A stretch of DNA of 5,721 nt, from contig CBFGWQ010000222.1 in the NCBI GenBank assembly GCA_965652575.1, positions 1 through 5,721 of the forward strand, given 5' to 3'. The notes below the pieces were generated by a model, which had not been told where the DNA came from, did not search any database, and worked only from the letters and a program-made list of their open reading frames with translations. How positions within the stretch are numbered: the first letter of the stretch is position 1; every line of letters begins with the position of its first letter. This DNA is from Arenibacter sp965652575. Lineage in GTDB: Bacteria; Bacteroidota; Bacteroidia; Flavobacteriales; Flavobacteriaceae. The position numbers and the translations under genes were made by a program. Positions 1 to 5,721 of the stretch are shown piece by piece.

Positions 1-17
1 CTTCGGGACTTTTTATT
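1..17 (+). terminator. Right half of an intrinsic terminator (partial, cut by window edge)
   Basis: The window opens with CTTCGGGACT followed by TTTTATT. C-TTCG-G is the classic stable UUCG tetraloop with its closing pair, GGACT would be the descending arm, and a T run follows directly. The ascending arm (expected AGTCC) would lie just left of the window, so the hairpin cannot be confirmed. If real, it ends transcription of a + strand gene outside the window. Confidence 0.5.
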
Positions 18-299
18 AAAAAATATTCTGATAAATCCAAAAAATAACTTTACCGTATTAAAATATTTAAAACGGCATTAACACATCACTTTTATAATTT
101 GGGGAAGTTTCTCGTAAGAGATTTCCGAATATAAGGAGAATTTTCTATTAAAAAAAAGCTCTTCTACTATAAATGATCATCACTTCTATTGAAACAGAGA
201 TTTGCTCAAACTTTTCCGAATACTTAATTCCCCTAGGGTATTTATTTTTATAATTTCCTTAAAATCAATCTTTTGAAAAACCAATCCTGTTCGGAAACC

Positions 300-326
300 A
301 AAACGGACTTAAGCCGTTTTATTTTT
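300..326 (+). terminator. Candidate intrinsic terminator
   Basis: AAAACGG (300-306) and CCGTTTT (314-320) form a perfect 7-base-pair stem around a 7-base loop, followed by ATTTTT. That is the shape of a rho-independent terminator on the + strand. There is no gene directly in front of it: about 280 bases separate it from the terminator half at the window's left edge. It might end an unrecognised small RNA, act as a backup for the gene to the left, or insulate the regulator. The stem has only three G-C pairs, so it would be modest in strength. Confidence 0.45.
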
Positions 327-493
327 CAAAAACGACTTGTATCCAAGACTTTTTTACTACGGTGCCCTTTGACCGGAATATAATGCAGGGCAATGGGCAT
401 GGTCTGTCCCTAAATATAGAACTCTTAAATCCTTTATCTATTACTATCCATATTTAACAGCAATCATTATATATAAGGGAATGTGATTTTAAA

Positions 494-515
494 TATATAA
501 CAATTTTGTTATATA
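494..515. promoter_or_regulatory. AT-rich inverted repeat ahead of the regulator gene
   Basis: TATATAACAA (494-503) and TTGTTATATA (506-515) are exact reverse complements separated by TT. The repeat ends 41 bases before the chosen start of the Crp/Fnr-type gene at 557, where an operator would be expected. Dimeric regulators bind such dyads, so autoregulation is possible. The half-sites differ in sequence and orientation from the TTGAT box at 1527-1540, so it is not clearly bound by the same protein. A simple cruciform or mRNA hairpin is an alternative. Confidence 0.4.
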
Positions 516-556
516 ACTTTTTTGTTATTTTTACCGTTCAACGACTATTTATTAAA

Positions 557-1183
557 ATGTCCCCACTAAGCAAAATTTATCAAAATCTATTTATTTTAAT
601 TTATCTGAATGAAATTGTCCCACTCTCCCTTGAATTAAAATCCTTCTTGGCCAACAAAATAAAGAGAACGGTTTTCGCAAAAAATGAAATCATTCATAAA
701 GAGGGTGAAATCTGCAATAGGTTATATGTAATTAAAAAAGGATTGGTCAGAGGGTATTTCGTTAGTGATAAGATCGATGTCACCACATGGATCAGTTTTG
801 ACAGTGAAATTTTCACCTCGATCACAGGATTTTTTAAAAATGAACCCGCCAGGGAAAATATCCAATGTCTGGAAGACACGCATTGTGAATATTTGGAGTA
901 TCAGGATTTTCAGTATTGTTTGAGGAGCTTTCCCGAAATGCGGGAAATAAACCGGATCATGATGGTGGAATACTATATACATGCGGAAAATAGGGCCTTT
1001 ATGACCCGGATTCCAAATGCGCAAAAACGTTTGAAGTATTTTTTAGATAATACCGACCCAAAAATGGTGGAAAGGATTCCCAAAAAATATTTGGCTTCCT
1101 TTCTTACCATGCGCCCAGAAACACTTTCCCGAATAATCAACGAACAGGCCAAAAAACTTAAATCCGACAATTCCGCCATATAA
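557..1183 (+). CDS. Crp/Fnr-family transcription regulator
   Basis: A cytoplasmic DNA-binding regulator of 208 residues, close to the usual size for Bacteroidota members. Residues about 25-125 form the cyclic-nucleotide-type beta barrel, with the family pattern E-G-E-x-C-N-R-L-Y-V-I-K-K-G-L at 49-63. Residues about 130-155 are the long dimer helix. The C-terminal winged helix-turn-helix includes R-I-P-K-K-Y-L-A-S-F-L (173-183) and the recognition helix P-E-T-L-S-R-I-I (187-194). E188, S191 and R192 match the spacing of the residues by which FNR contacts TTGAT. The barrel lacks the Arg-Ser/Thr phosphate-binding signature of cAMP-binding CRP. Its four cysteines (53, 104, 110, 121) do not form the N-terminal cluster of oxygen-sensing FNR, so the signal is unknown. 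The frame stays open upstream to a TTG at 506, but that start would add an unconserved hydrophobic leader and overlap the inverted repeat; ATG 557 is preferred. Family assignment is firm; the target (operon at 1706) is inferred from the box at 1527-1540. Confidence 0.93.
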   Translation: MSPLSKIYQNLFILIYLNEIVPLSLELKSFLANKIKRTVFAKNEIIHKEGEICNRLYVIKKGLVRGYFVSDKIDVTTWISFDSEIFTSITGFFKNEPARENIQCLEDTHCEYLEYQDFQYCLRSFPEMREINRIMMVEYYIHAENRAFMTRIPNAQKRLKYFLDNTDPKMVERIPKKYLASFLTMRPETLSRIINEQAKKLKSDNSAI

Positions 1184-1347
1184 GCCGTAGATTCCCTACT
1201 TATTATCCAGATTCCATTCCGTTTTATCTTAACAGATATTATAGCCCTACAATTTTTTATTTCCCCAAATTCAAAAGGGAATGTTTTTAGTGTTCCCAAC
1301 CATATTCCAAATTATAGATTCGTACATCGGCCCTATTATACCGCAAT

Positions 1348-1399
1348 CCTATTTTTACAGCCCCCCTTTTTAACTCCATTAAAAGGACCTTAAAATAGG
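1348..1399. other. Nested stem-loop, candidate structured element
   Basis: CCTATTTT (1348-1355) is the exact reverse complement of AAAATAGG (1392-1399). Inside it, CTTTTTAA (1366-1373) can pair with TTAAAAGG (1379-1386; one G-T pair) around a CTCCA loop. The two stems are nested, separated by an asymmetric internal loop. A run of eight T follows about 22 bases later (1423-1430), too far for a standard terminator. It could be part of an untranslated RNA or simply an AT-rich coincidence. Confidence 0.25.
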
Positions 1400-1525
1400 C
1401 GATCCAACTCCTAGTCTACAGATTTTTTTTATTGAATACCTCTTTATCATTTTGTAGGAAAATCAATAATATTATCGACAAAATGTATTTTTTATCTGTT
1501 CATTTACCTAAAAATGTAAGAGCAT

Positions 1526-1541
1526 CTTGATATATATCAAG
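1526..1541. promoter_or_regulatory. Perfect FNR-type operator (TTGAT-N4-ATCAA)
   Basis: CTTGATATATATCAAG is a perfect 16-base palindrome, and its core TTGAT-ATAT-ATCAA (1527-1540) equals the FNR consensus box. Its centre lies about 172 bases before the start codon at 1706. If it works as an activator site near -41, transcription would start around 1575 and leave a 5' untranslated leader of about 130 bases. An 8-base palindrome, TCAGCTGA, directly follows (1542-1549). The upstream gene encodes a Crp/Fnr-family protein whose recognition helix fits this box, which makes it the likely binder. Confidence 0.65.
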
Positions 1542-1705
1542 TCAGCTGAAGATTGGAAATACTACAAATATTCCTGGTCCGTTATCCTGCAAAACAAAAA
1601 TTTATATGACGAAAAATATTACAAAAAAGAATTCAGGCAAACCAACACTTTTATAACAAATAACCTATCAATTACATCCTAATCACAAACCTACAAACCA
1701 ATTTT

Positions 1706-2254
1706 ATGAAACTAAAAATTAATCAAATCGTACCAATCCTTCTTTTATTATTTGCTTTGGGAAATGAAATAGCTTTTGCCCAGACCAAAAGTTTGGTCGT
1801 GATCGATCAGGCATTTGTACAAAAAGAGGACGTACTGTTAAAAATCCCATCGGGAACGACCGTACTACATTTAAAAACAACTTCCAATCCGTGGAAGGAC
1901 ATTCGTGAAAAGCTTAGCTCCGATACCGACATAAAGCAAATTCATCTTTTTGCGGAGTCGGGATACGATTCCCTATTATTGGGCGGTATTGAATATAACA
2001 GGGACAATGTGCAAACAGAATTTGAACTTGCCATGCTGGAGGGTATTTATACCGGAACCCACTATCAATTAATGCTCTATACCTGTAATTTGTCTTCCAA
2101 TCCGGAAGGATTGGAACTTATAAAAGAGTTGGGCAATAAGACTTATTTTAATATTGCAGCTTCCACAAACTGTACAGAACAGTTATACCACAATATAAAC
2201 TTCGATTATACTACGCTGGACCAGCCTATAGCAGGTTCAATTTTCAAAAACTAA
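1706..2254 (+). CDS. Exported stand-alone DUF4347-like protein
   Basis: The product has 182 residues. Residues 1-25 are a signal peptide: Lys at 2 and 4, a hydrophobic run I-L-L-L-L-F-A-L, and cleavage after A-F-A before Q26. The rest matches from memory the pattern of DUF4347, a domain normally found at the N-terminus of giant repeat-containing surface proteins: first strand S-L-V-V-I-D (29-34), I-H-L (79-81), L-L-L-G-G (90-94), L-M-L-Y-T-C-N (122-128) and N-I-A-A-S-T-N (149-155). The family usually reads H-L-V-S-H-G and L-Y-G-C-D at the middle two motifs, recalling the His-Gly and Cys of caspase-fold proteins. Here Cys127 is kept but the His-Gly pair is replaced by Glu84-Ser85, so peptidase activity is unlikely. 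The protein ends where the domain ends, without the usual repeats. The next gene starts 13 bases downstream and is also exported, implying an operon and perhaps a joint surface role. The ATG at 1706 is supported by the signal peptide directly after it. Function is unknown. Confidence 0.85.
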   Translation: MKLKINQIVPILLLLFALGNEIAFAQTKSLVVIDQAFVQKEDVLLKIPSGTTVLHLKTTSNPWKDIREKLSSDTDIKQIHLFAESGYDSLLLGGIEYNRDNVQTEFELAMLEGIYTGTHYQLMLYTCNLSSNPEGLELIKELGNKTYFNIAASTNCTEQLYHNINFDYTTLDQPIAGSIFKN

Positions 2255-2267
2255 ACCAATCAATAAA

Positions 2268-5200
2268 ATGAAGAAAATTTTTAAACGACTCGTCGTAATG
2301 GTCTTCCTATGCCAAATAGGACCCATTTTTGCACAAAATGTTGGGATGACCGTACAGCAAGGCCCCAATATAGATGTTATGTTGACGGTAGGGACCGCCA
2401 ATGTAGACCTTAGTACTTTTGAATCGGACTTGGAACAGGCAATGCACAACAAAGGGATTCCACTTGGAAAATTAAGGGTGGAGGCCTTTCAGAGAAGTTC
2501 CATATCATCCGATCAGGCCGATGCAAGTGATATATTCAATAGTTGGAACAAAATGAATTTCAATGGTACGGAACCCCCTGTCCATAATAGTTATTCCGGC
2601 AATTACTTTTCCTTTGATGCAGGCACCAACAGGGTCTATGCCGACTATGTCGCTCGATATAACGGATACGGATATGCCATGTACGATCCTACAGGGGATA
2701 TTTCGGATGGTACCATTTCCGCTACTTTTGGACTCAATGGGGCACCTGGGGCGCATGCCGAGGTAGGATTTATATTCCGTAAAGTAGACAATAATAATTT
2801 TTATGCATATATTATTGATAACCACACGGCATGCGGAAACTTAATGAATTATGCCAATGGTGATGGCTATCCGGCGGAAGCTATATTAAAGAGAGAGAAT
2901 GGCGTTACGACCATAATTGCCGTAAATACGAATAGTTCAAGAACAGGACTGCCAAGTGGATGGAACTCTTCCAGATCCGATATGTTCGCTGCTTATTATA
3001 ATGGGCAACAAATCGATTTCAAAATCGAAATGGCCGGAGACAATATTAAAGTATCCCGAAGGGGCGGAGGCGGAAACGCAGGGACCGATTGGATACAATC
3101 CTTTGACATTACGGAAAATACGCATTCGACCGGTAGTTATGGTTTTTATGTACACGAACAATCGGGTGCATATTTTAAAGATATTGAGATTACAAAATTA
3201 TCCCTTAGGGCATTCAAAGATGTTTTAAGGGAACCTCAATGGCGCAGTAAGGCTTTACGCTTCAATGTAAACTTGGATAATCTTGAGGTTGCCGATTTCG
3301 AAGATGACAGCGATCTTTCCGAAATCTTAATGAGGACCATCAACGAGGACATCCATTATTTAGGATGGGGGGTAAATGCCAATCAGGCCCAATTTGAAAG
3401 GTTCATTAGCCAAAACAATACGCAGGGAATTTTTGTAAACAGGGATACTAGTTCATACGCCAGTTCCGTAGATCAAATTGCCCAATATATCTTTGAGCAA
3501 TACCAAGTGGGTACAATAAGTGAAGGGAATTATTTTATTGCCGGTACTTCTGTAGAAATTGATGTAAACCCTACACAACTCAAATCCAACACGGCCAATG
3601 CAAATTATCCGGCAGGACGTTGGAAAATAACACATGACGAAACCCATTTTCAGAACAATACGGGAAAGGTTTCCTGGGACGGACTTTATTTGGAGGATGT
3701 ACCGGAACTCTATAATAAGACCGGTAAATATTCCTTTACCTTTGAGGACCTTCCAACTTCCCCTACTACGCTCTATTTCCATAGAAAACCTGTGGCCAGT
3801 TTTACCTACAGTCCAAATTCAGGACTTATAAACGATACTTCCTATGACCTGGATGGAGGCTCCAATAATGGAATAGCCCAGGCAGAATGGAAATGGAAAG
3901 AGGTGGATGCCCAATCAATAAACGATTGGAATTTGGGACAATTCAATAAAAATGCTGTCCCTAACGGACAATATTTAATCATGTTGAGAGTTCAGGACCA
4001 TCAAGGAATATGGAGTAGTCCAACAAGTATTTTTGTAGAAAAATCTGCCGCAACGGCCGGAACAGAAGATCTTCCAATAGCACAGTTCAACATTAGTCCG
4101 GACGTATTGACCACCTATGCCGGTACCATGACCATAAGCATAGATAACAACTCTGTGGATCCCTATTCCAGAACACTGGAAAATGAAGAGTGGATCGTAG
4201 TAAAACGCGTTTATGACATCAACGGCGATCCTACGGATACCGAAATACACAAGGCCTCCTCTCCACTGACGGATTTCACGACCTTCAACAATGAAAGCGC
4301 CGAATACATAATAAGTTTAAGGACCCAAACGGATACTGGGGTATGGTCCCAACCTTTCTATAGAACATTGACTATTATAGATGACAGTACTGCCCCTAGT
4401 GCCATTGCTACCCCTCAAAATGGAAATGTGGACACCGAGGATATTATTACCTTGGCCTTTCAGGATGAATCTACCGGTAGTGGATTCGATGTACAACGCT
4501 ATGCCATTACCCAAAGTAATTCAGTACCTGCCAATGAGGCTAGCAGTTGGAAATCCTGGAGCAATAGCCAAACCAAGGATATTACCTTCTCTTCCGGAGG
4601 TAACGGTTGGTATATCCATGCCCAAGTAAAGGATAATGCAGGAAACATGGGCAGCATAACCTTTGGACCATATGATGTAACTTTAATCTTGACTGCAGTG
4701 GATGACTTGGCACTTACAGATGAAGACACAACATCAACCCCTATTAACATCCTTTTTAACGACAAATATGACCTCAACAATGCTCCTACGATTACCATTA
4801 CTGCTCAAGGAACTAAAGGTACAGCGGTTGTAGACGAAAACAACAACATTATCTATACACCTAATCCGGATGAAAATGGGACGGATACGGTAACCTATTT
4901 GTTGGAAGATTCAGGGGAGAGTTCCTCTGCTGATATTACCATTTCCATTCAGGCTGTAGATGATGAACCAATTGCCATAGCCGATAATTTTGAAGTAGAT
5001 GAAAATGGAACAATAAATGAAGACGTCTCCGCAAATGATAATGAAGTTGATGGGGATGATCGTGTATACCACTTGGTGGACGGTCCGGCCTACGCCTCCA
5101 ACTTCACATTTAATACAGATGGTACCTTTACCTATGAACAAAATGGGGACGAGCAGACATCAGATTCCTTTACTTATAATTTTGAAGATGCATTTTCATT

Positions 5201-5721
5201 TTCGGAAACAGTAACGGTTACCTTGACCATAAATCCGGTGAACGATCTTCCAACAGGTGGTGATGTTGCCGTGAATGTAGTAGAAGATATCCCAACCACT
5301 TTTTCCCCTGATGATTTCACCTTTAATGATGTGGATGCAGGAGATAGCTTTAACGGTATCCAAATTATATCACTGCCCTCCAAGGGAACATTGTTATATG
5401 ATGGAAACCCAGTAGCATTGAACGATTTAATTGACGATGTTACCCTGTTGGCCTATACTACCGATTCTGGTGAATTTGGAACCGATTATTCTTTCTTCGA
5501 TTTTAGGGTAAAGGATCAAGCGGATGCAATCAGCACAACAAGTTACAGTTTCAAAATTACGGCCTTGGAGGACATGGATGGGGATGGAGATCCAGATCTG
5601 ACCGATCCGGATATTGATGGAGATGGAACAACAAATGAGGAGGACGCCTTTCCAAGAGACCCCAACGAGGATACCGATACCGACGGGGACGGAACGGGCG
5701 ACAACGAGGACAATGACGACG
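2268..5721 (+). CDS. Giant exported multidomain adhesin-like protein (3' end outside window)
   Basis: An uninterrupted frame of 1151 visible codons that runs off the right edge. Residues 1-22 are a signal peptide (K-K-I-F-K-R, hydrophobic core, cleavage F-A before Q23). Domains as read: 24-75, a beta-alpha-beta piece; about 79-312, a concanavalin/laminin-G-like lectin fold (G-F-I-F-R-K-V-D-N-N-N-F-Y-A at 167-180, S-G-A-Y-F-K-D-I-E-I at 299-308); 313-412, resembling the second half of a von Willebrand A domain (I-H-Y-L-G-W-G-V at 362-369) without a MIDAS motif in view; 413-505, 506-592, 603-704 and 708-808, Ig/PKD-like modules; 809-896, 897-988 and 989-1100, cadherin-like modules; from 1101, thrombospondin type 3 repeats. 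The mature visible part has a single Cys (189), typical of secreted proteins. It is probably surface-bound or secreted; in Flavobacteriia such proteins often end in a type IX secretion signal, but that end is not visible. It is cotranscribed with the DUF4347-like gene, 13 bases upstream. Role as adhesin or glycan binder is inferred; no catalytic site was seen. Confidence 0.9.
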   Translation, partial: MKKIFKRLVVMVFLCQIGPIFAQNVGMTVQQGPNIDVMLTVGTANVDLSTFESDLEQAMHNKGIPLGKLRVEAFQRSSISSDQADASDIFNSWNKMNFNGTEPPVHNSYSGNYFSFDAGTNRVYADYVARYNGYGYAMYDPTGDISDGTISATFGLNGAPGAHAEVGFIFRKVDNNNFYAYIIDNHTACGNLMNYANGDGYPAEAILKRENGVTTIIAVNTNSSRTGLPSGWNSSRSDMFAAYYNGQQIDFKIEMAGDNIKVSRRGGGGNAGTDWIQSFDITENTHSTGSYGFYVHEQSGAYFKDIEITKLSLRAFKDVLREPQWRSKALRFNVNLDNLEVADFEDDSDLSEILMRTINEDIHYLGWGVNANQAQFERFISQNNTQGIFVNRDTSSYASSVDQIAQYIFEQYQVGTISEGNYFIAGTSVEIDVNPTQLKSNTANANYPAGRWKITHDETHFQNNTGKVSWDGLYLEDVPELYNKTGKYSFTFEDLPTSPTTLYFHRKPVASFTYSPNSGLINDTSYDLDGGSNNGIAQAEWKWKEVDAQSINDWNLGQFNKNAVPNGQYLIMLRVQDHQGIWSSPTSIFVEKSAATAGTEDLPIAQFNISPDVLTTYAGTMTISIDNNSVDPYSRTLENEEWIVVKRVYDINGDPTDTEIHKASSPLTDFTTFNNESAEYIISLRTQTDTGVWSQPFYRTLTIIDDSTAPSAIATPQNGNVDTEDIITLAFQDESTGSGFDVQRYAITQSNSVPANEASSWKSWSNSQTKDITFSSGGNGWYIHAQVKDNAGNMGSITFGPYDVTLILTAVDDLALTDEDTTSTPINILFNDKYDLNNAPTITITAQGTKGTAVVDENNNIIYTPNPDENGTDTVTYLLEDSGESSSADITISIQAVDDEPIAIADNFEVDENGTINEDVSANDNEVDGDDRVYHLVDGPAYASNFTFNTDGTFTYEQNGDEQTSDSFTYNFEDAFSFSETVTVTLTINPVNDLPTGGDVAVNVVEDIPTTFSPDDFTFNDVDAGDSFNGIQIISLPSKGTLLYDGNPVALNDLIDDVTLLAYTTDSGEFGTDYSFFDFRVKDQADAISTTSYSFKITALEDMDGDGDPDLTDPDIDGDGTTNEEDAFPRDPNEDTDTDGDGTGDNEDNDD
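2502..3203 (+). other. Concanavalin-like lectin module within the giant protein
   Basis: Residues 79-312 of the giant protein. The order of motifs follows the jelly-roll modules of the laminin G / thrombospondin C-terminal / DUF1080 type: A-E-V-G-F-I-F-R (164-171), N-N-F-Y-A-Y-I-I-D (176-184), L-K-R-E-N-G-V-T-T-I (207-216), I-D-F-K-I-E-M-A-G-D-N-I-K-V (249-262), F-D-I-T-E-N (279-284) and G-S-Y-G-F-Y-V (289-295). Such modules usually bind sugars or proteins. Residues G266-G269 form a GGGG turn. The ligand cannot be told from sequence. Confidence 0.6.
4692..5567 (+). repeat. Three tandem cadherin-like modules
   Basis: Residues 809-1100 of the giant protein hold three diverged modules of about 90-110 residues. 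Each begins with an A-V-D-D or P-V-N-D linker (810-813, 896-899, 990-993) and has a G-T or D-G-T-F-T-Y turn (849-852, 951-956, 1040-1044) and a closing strand such as S-F-T-Y or F-F-D-F. The first two resemble VCBS/cadherin-like Big_17-type modules. The third, with L-P-S-K-G-T-L-L-Y-D-G (1036-1046) and L-A-Y-T-T-D (1061-1066), resembles CSPG/Cadherin_3-type modules. The acidic linkers probably bind calcium and stiffen a stalk. The DNA copies are diverged, so this is an old duplication. Confidence 0.75.
5568..5721 (+). repeat. Thrombospondin type 3 (calcium-binding) repeats, continuing past the window
   Basis: Residues 1101-1151 of the giant protein contain D-x-D-G-D-G motifs at 1102-1107, 1115-1120 and 1136-1142, with the spacer E-D-A-F-P-R-D-P-N-E (1125-1134) that is common in bacterial thrombospondin type 3 repeats. 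Of 51 visible residues, 24 are Asp or Glu. Such repeats wrap around calcium ions and often link surface modules to a C-terminal anchoring or secretion domain. The DNA is visibly richer in GC than the rest of the window because of the GAT/GAC and GG-rich codons. Confidence 0.85.

Larger units (their letters stand above)
18..556. other. Intergenic region without a supportable gene
   Basis: This is about 540 bases of AT-rich DNA with frequent stops in every frame. The only short reading frame I considered (173-253, 26 codons) has no start signal close by and no recognisable product. The stretch holds a terminator candidate at 300-326, an inverted repeat at 494-515 and a 10-base direct repeat TTTCCGAATA (122-131 and 213-222). 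No tRNA or rRNA signature was seen. The promoter of the regulator gene at 557 must lie near its right end, but I could not find a full match to the Bacteroidota -7 box (TAnnTTTG). Confidence 0.6.
1184..1705. other. Intergenic region carrying regulatory sequence
   Basis: These 522 bases between the regulator and the exported-protein operon are AT-rich, with no supportable gene; a 16-codon frame at 1606-1656 is too short and has no sign of translation. They hold the FNR-type box at 1526-1541 and the nested stem-loop at 1348-1399. No clear terminator follows the regulator: TTCCC (1261-1265) and GGGAA (1277-1281) can pair ahead of a short T run, but with only five base pairs. TATTCCTG (1569-1576) resembles the Bacteroidota -7 promoter box TAnnTTTG at six of eight positions including the two free ones, which is too weak to call. 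Confidence 0.6.

Noticed and set aside
122..222. Direct repeat TTTCCGAATA (122-131 and 213-222)
   Set aside because: Only two copies of ten bases with no further symmetry; not enough for an iteron, CRISPR or attachment-site claim.
231..238. CCCTAGGG palindrome
   Set aside because: Eight bases with no loop and no neighbouring site; likely chance.
173..253. 26-codon reading frame starting with ATG
   Set aside because: There is no start signal near the ATG (the AAGGAG at 134-139 is 33 bases away), no recognisable motif, and the length is within chance for this composition.
506..556. Upstream TTG extension of the regulator gene
   Set aside because: It would add 17 residues not expected in the family and overlap the inverted repeat; the ATG at 557 gives a normal-length protein.
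1261..1288. Possible terminator after the regulator (TTCCC/GGGAA then T run)
   Set aside because: Only five base pairs around an 11-base loop, and the T run does not follow directly; too weak to annotate.
1569..1576. TATTCCTG as a -7 promoter element
   Set aside because: It differs from TAnnTTTG at two fixed positions, and no matching -33 TTG at the right distance was found.
1606..1656. 16-codon reading frame as a possible leader peptide
   Set aside because: It has no regulatory codon run, no attenuator hairpin after it, and nothing to support translation.
2237..5383. Many medium-length open frames on the opposite strand and in other frames across the large gene
   Set aside because: They overlap the continuous 1151-codon frame from 2268, have low-complexity or odd compositions, and show no family motifs; they are shadows of the real gene.

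Overview
The window looks like chromosomal DNA from a marine-type member of the Bacteroidota, most likely the family Flavobacteriaceae. The DNA is AT-rich and the intergenic regions are long and even richer in AT. There are no Shine-Dalgarno sequences in front of the starts, only A-rich leaders. Two exported proteins have signal peptides ending in F-A-Q, and the large secreted protein has cadherin-like and thrombospondin type 3 repeats. The genus cannot be named from this sequence alone.

Layout, all on the + strand. Bases 1-17 look like the right half of a UUCG-loop terminator of a gene lying to the left. Bases 18-556 hold no supportable gene, but contain a second intrinsic terminator candidate (300-326) and a long AT-rich inverted repeat (494-515) just ahead of the first gene. 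Bases 557-1183 encode a Crp/Fnr-family transcription regulator. Bases 1184-1705 are non-coding; they hold a nested stem-loop (1348-1399) and a perfect FNR-type box, TTGAT-N4-ATCAA (1527-1540). Bases 1706-2254 encode a small exported DUF4347-like protein. After a 13-base gap, a very large exported protein begins at 2268 and is still open at the right edge (1151 residues visible).

How they may fit together (inference). The last two genes look like an operon for exported, cell-surface or secreted products. DUF4347 is best known as the N-terminal domain of giant repeat-rich adhesins; here it is a separate protein next to one. The large protein combines a concanavalin-like (lectin-type) module, which seems to be inserted in a von Willebrand A-like domain, with Ig/PKD-like modules, three cadherin-like modules and an acidic calcium-binding tail. 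This suggests a surface adhesin or glycan-binding protein. The recognition helix of the regulator carries the E-x-x-S-R pattern that FNR uses to read TTGAT, and an exact TTGAT-N4-ATCAA site lies between it and the operon, so the regulator probably controls the operon.

The most interesting points are this regulator/site match, the unfused DUF4347 protein that has lost the His-Gly pair of the family, and the unusual N-terminal architecture of the large protein.
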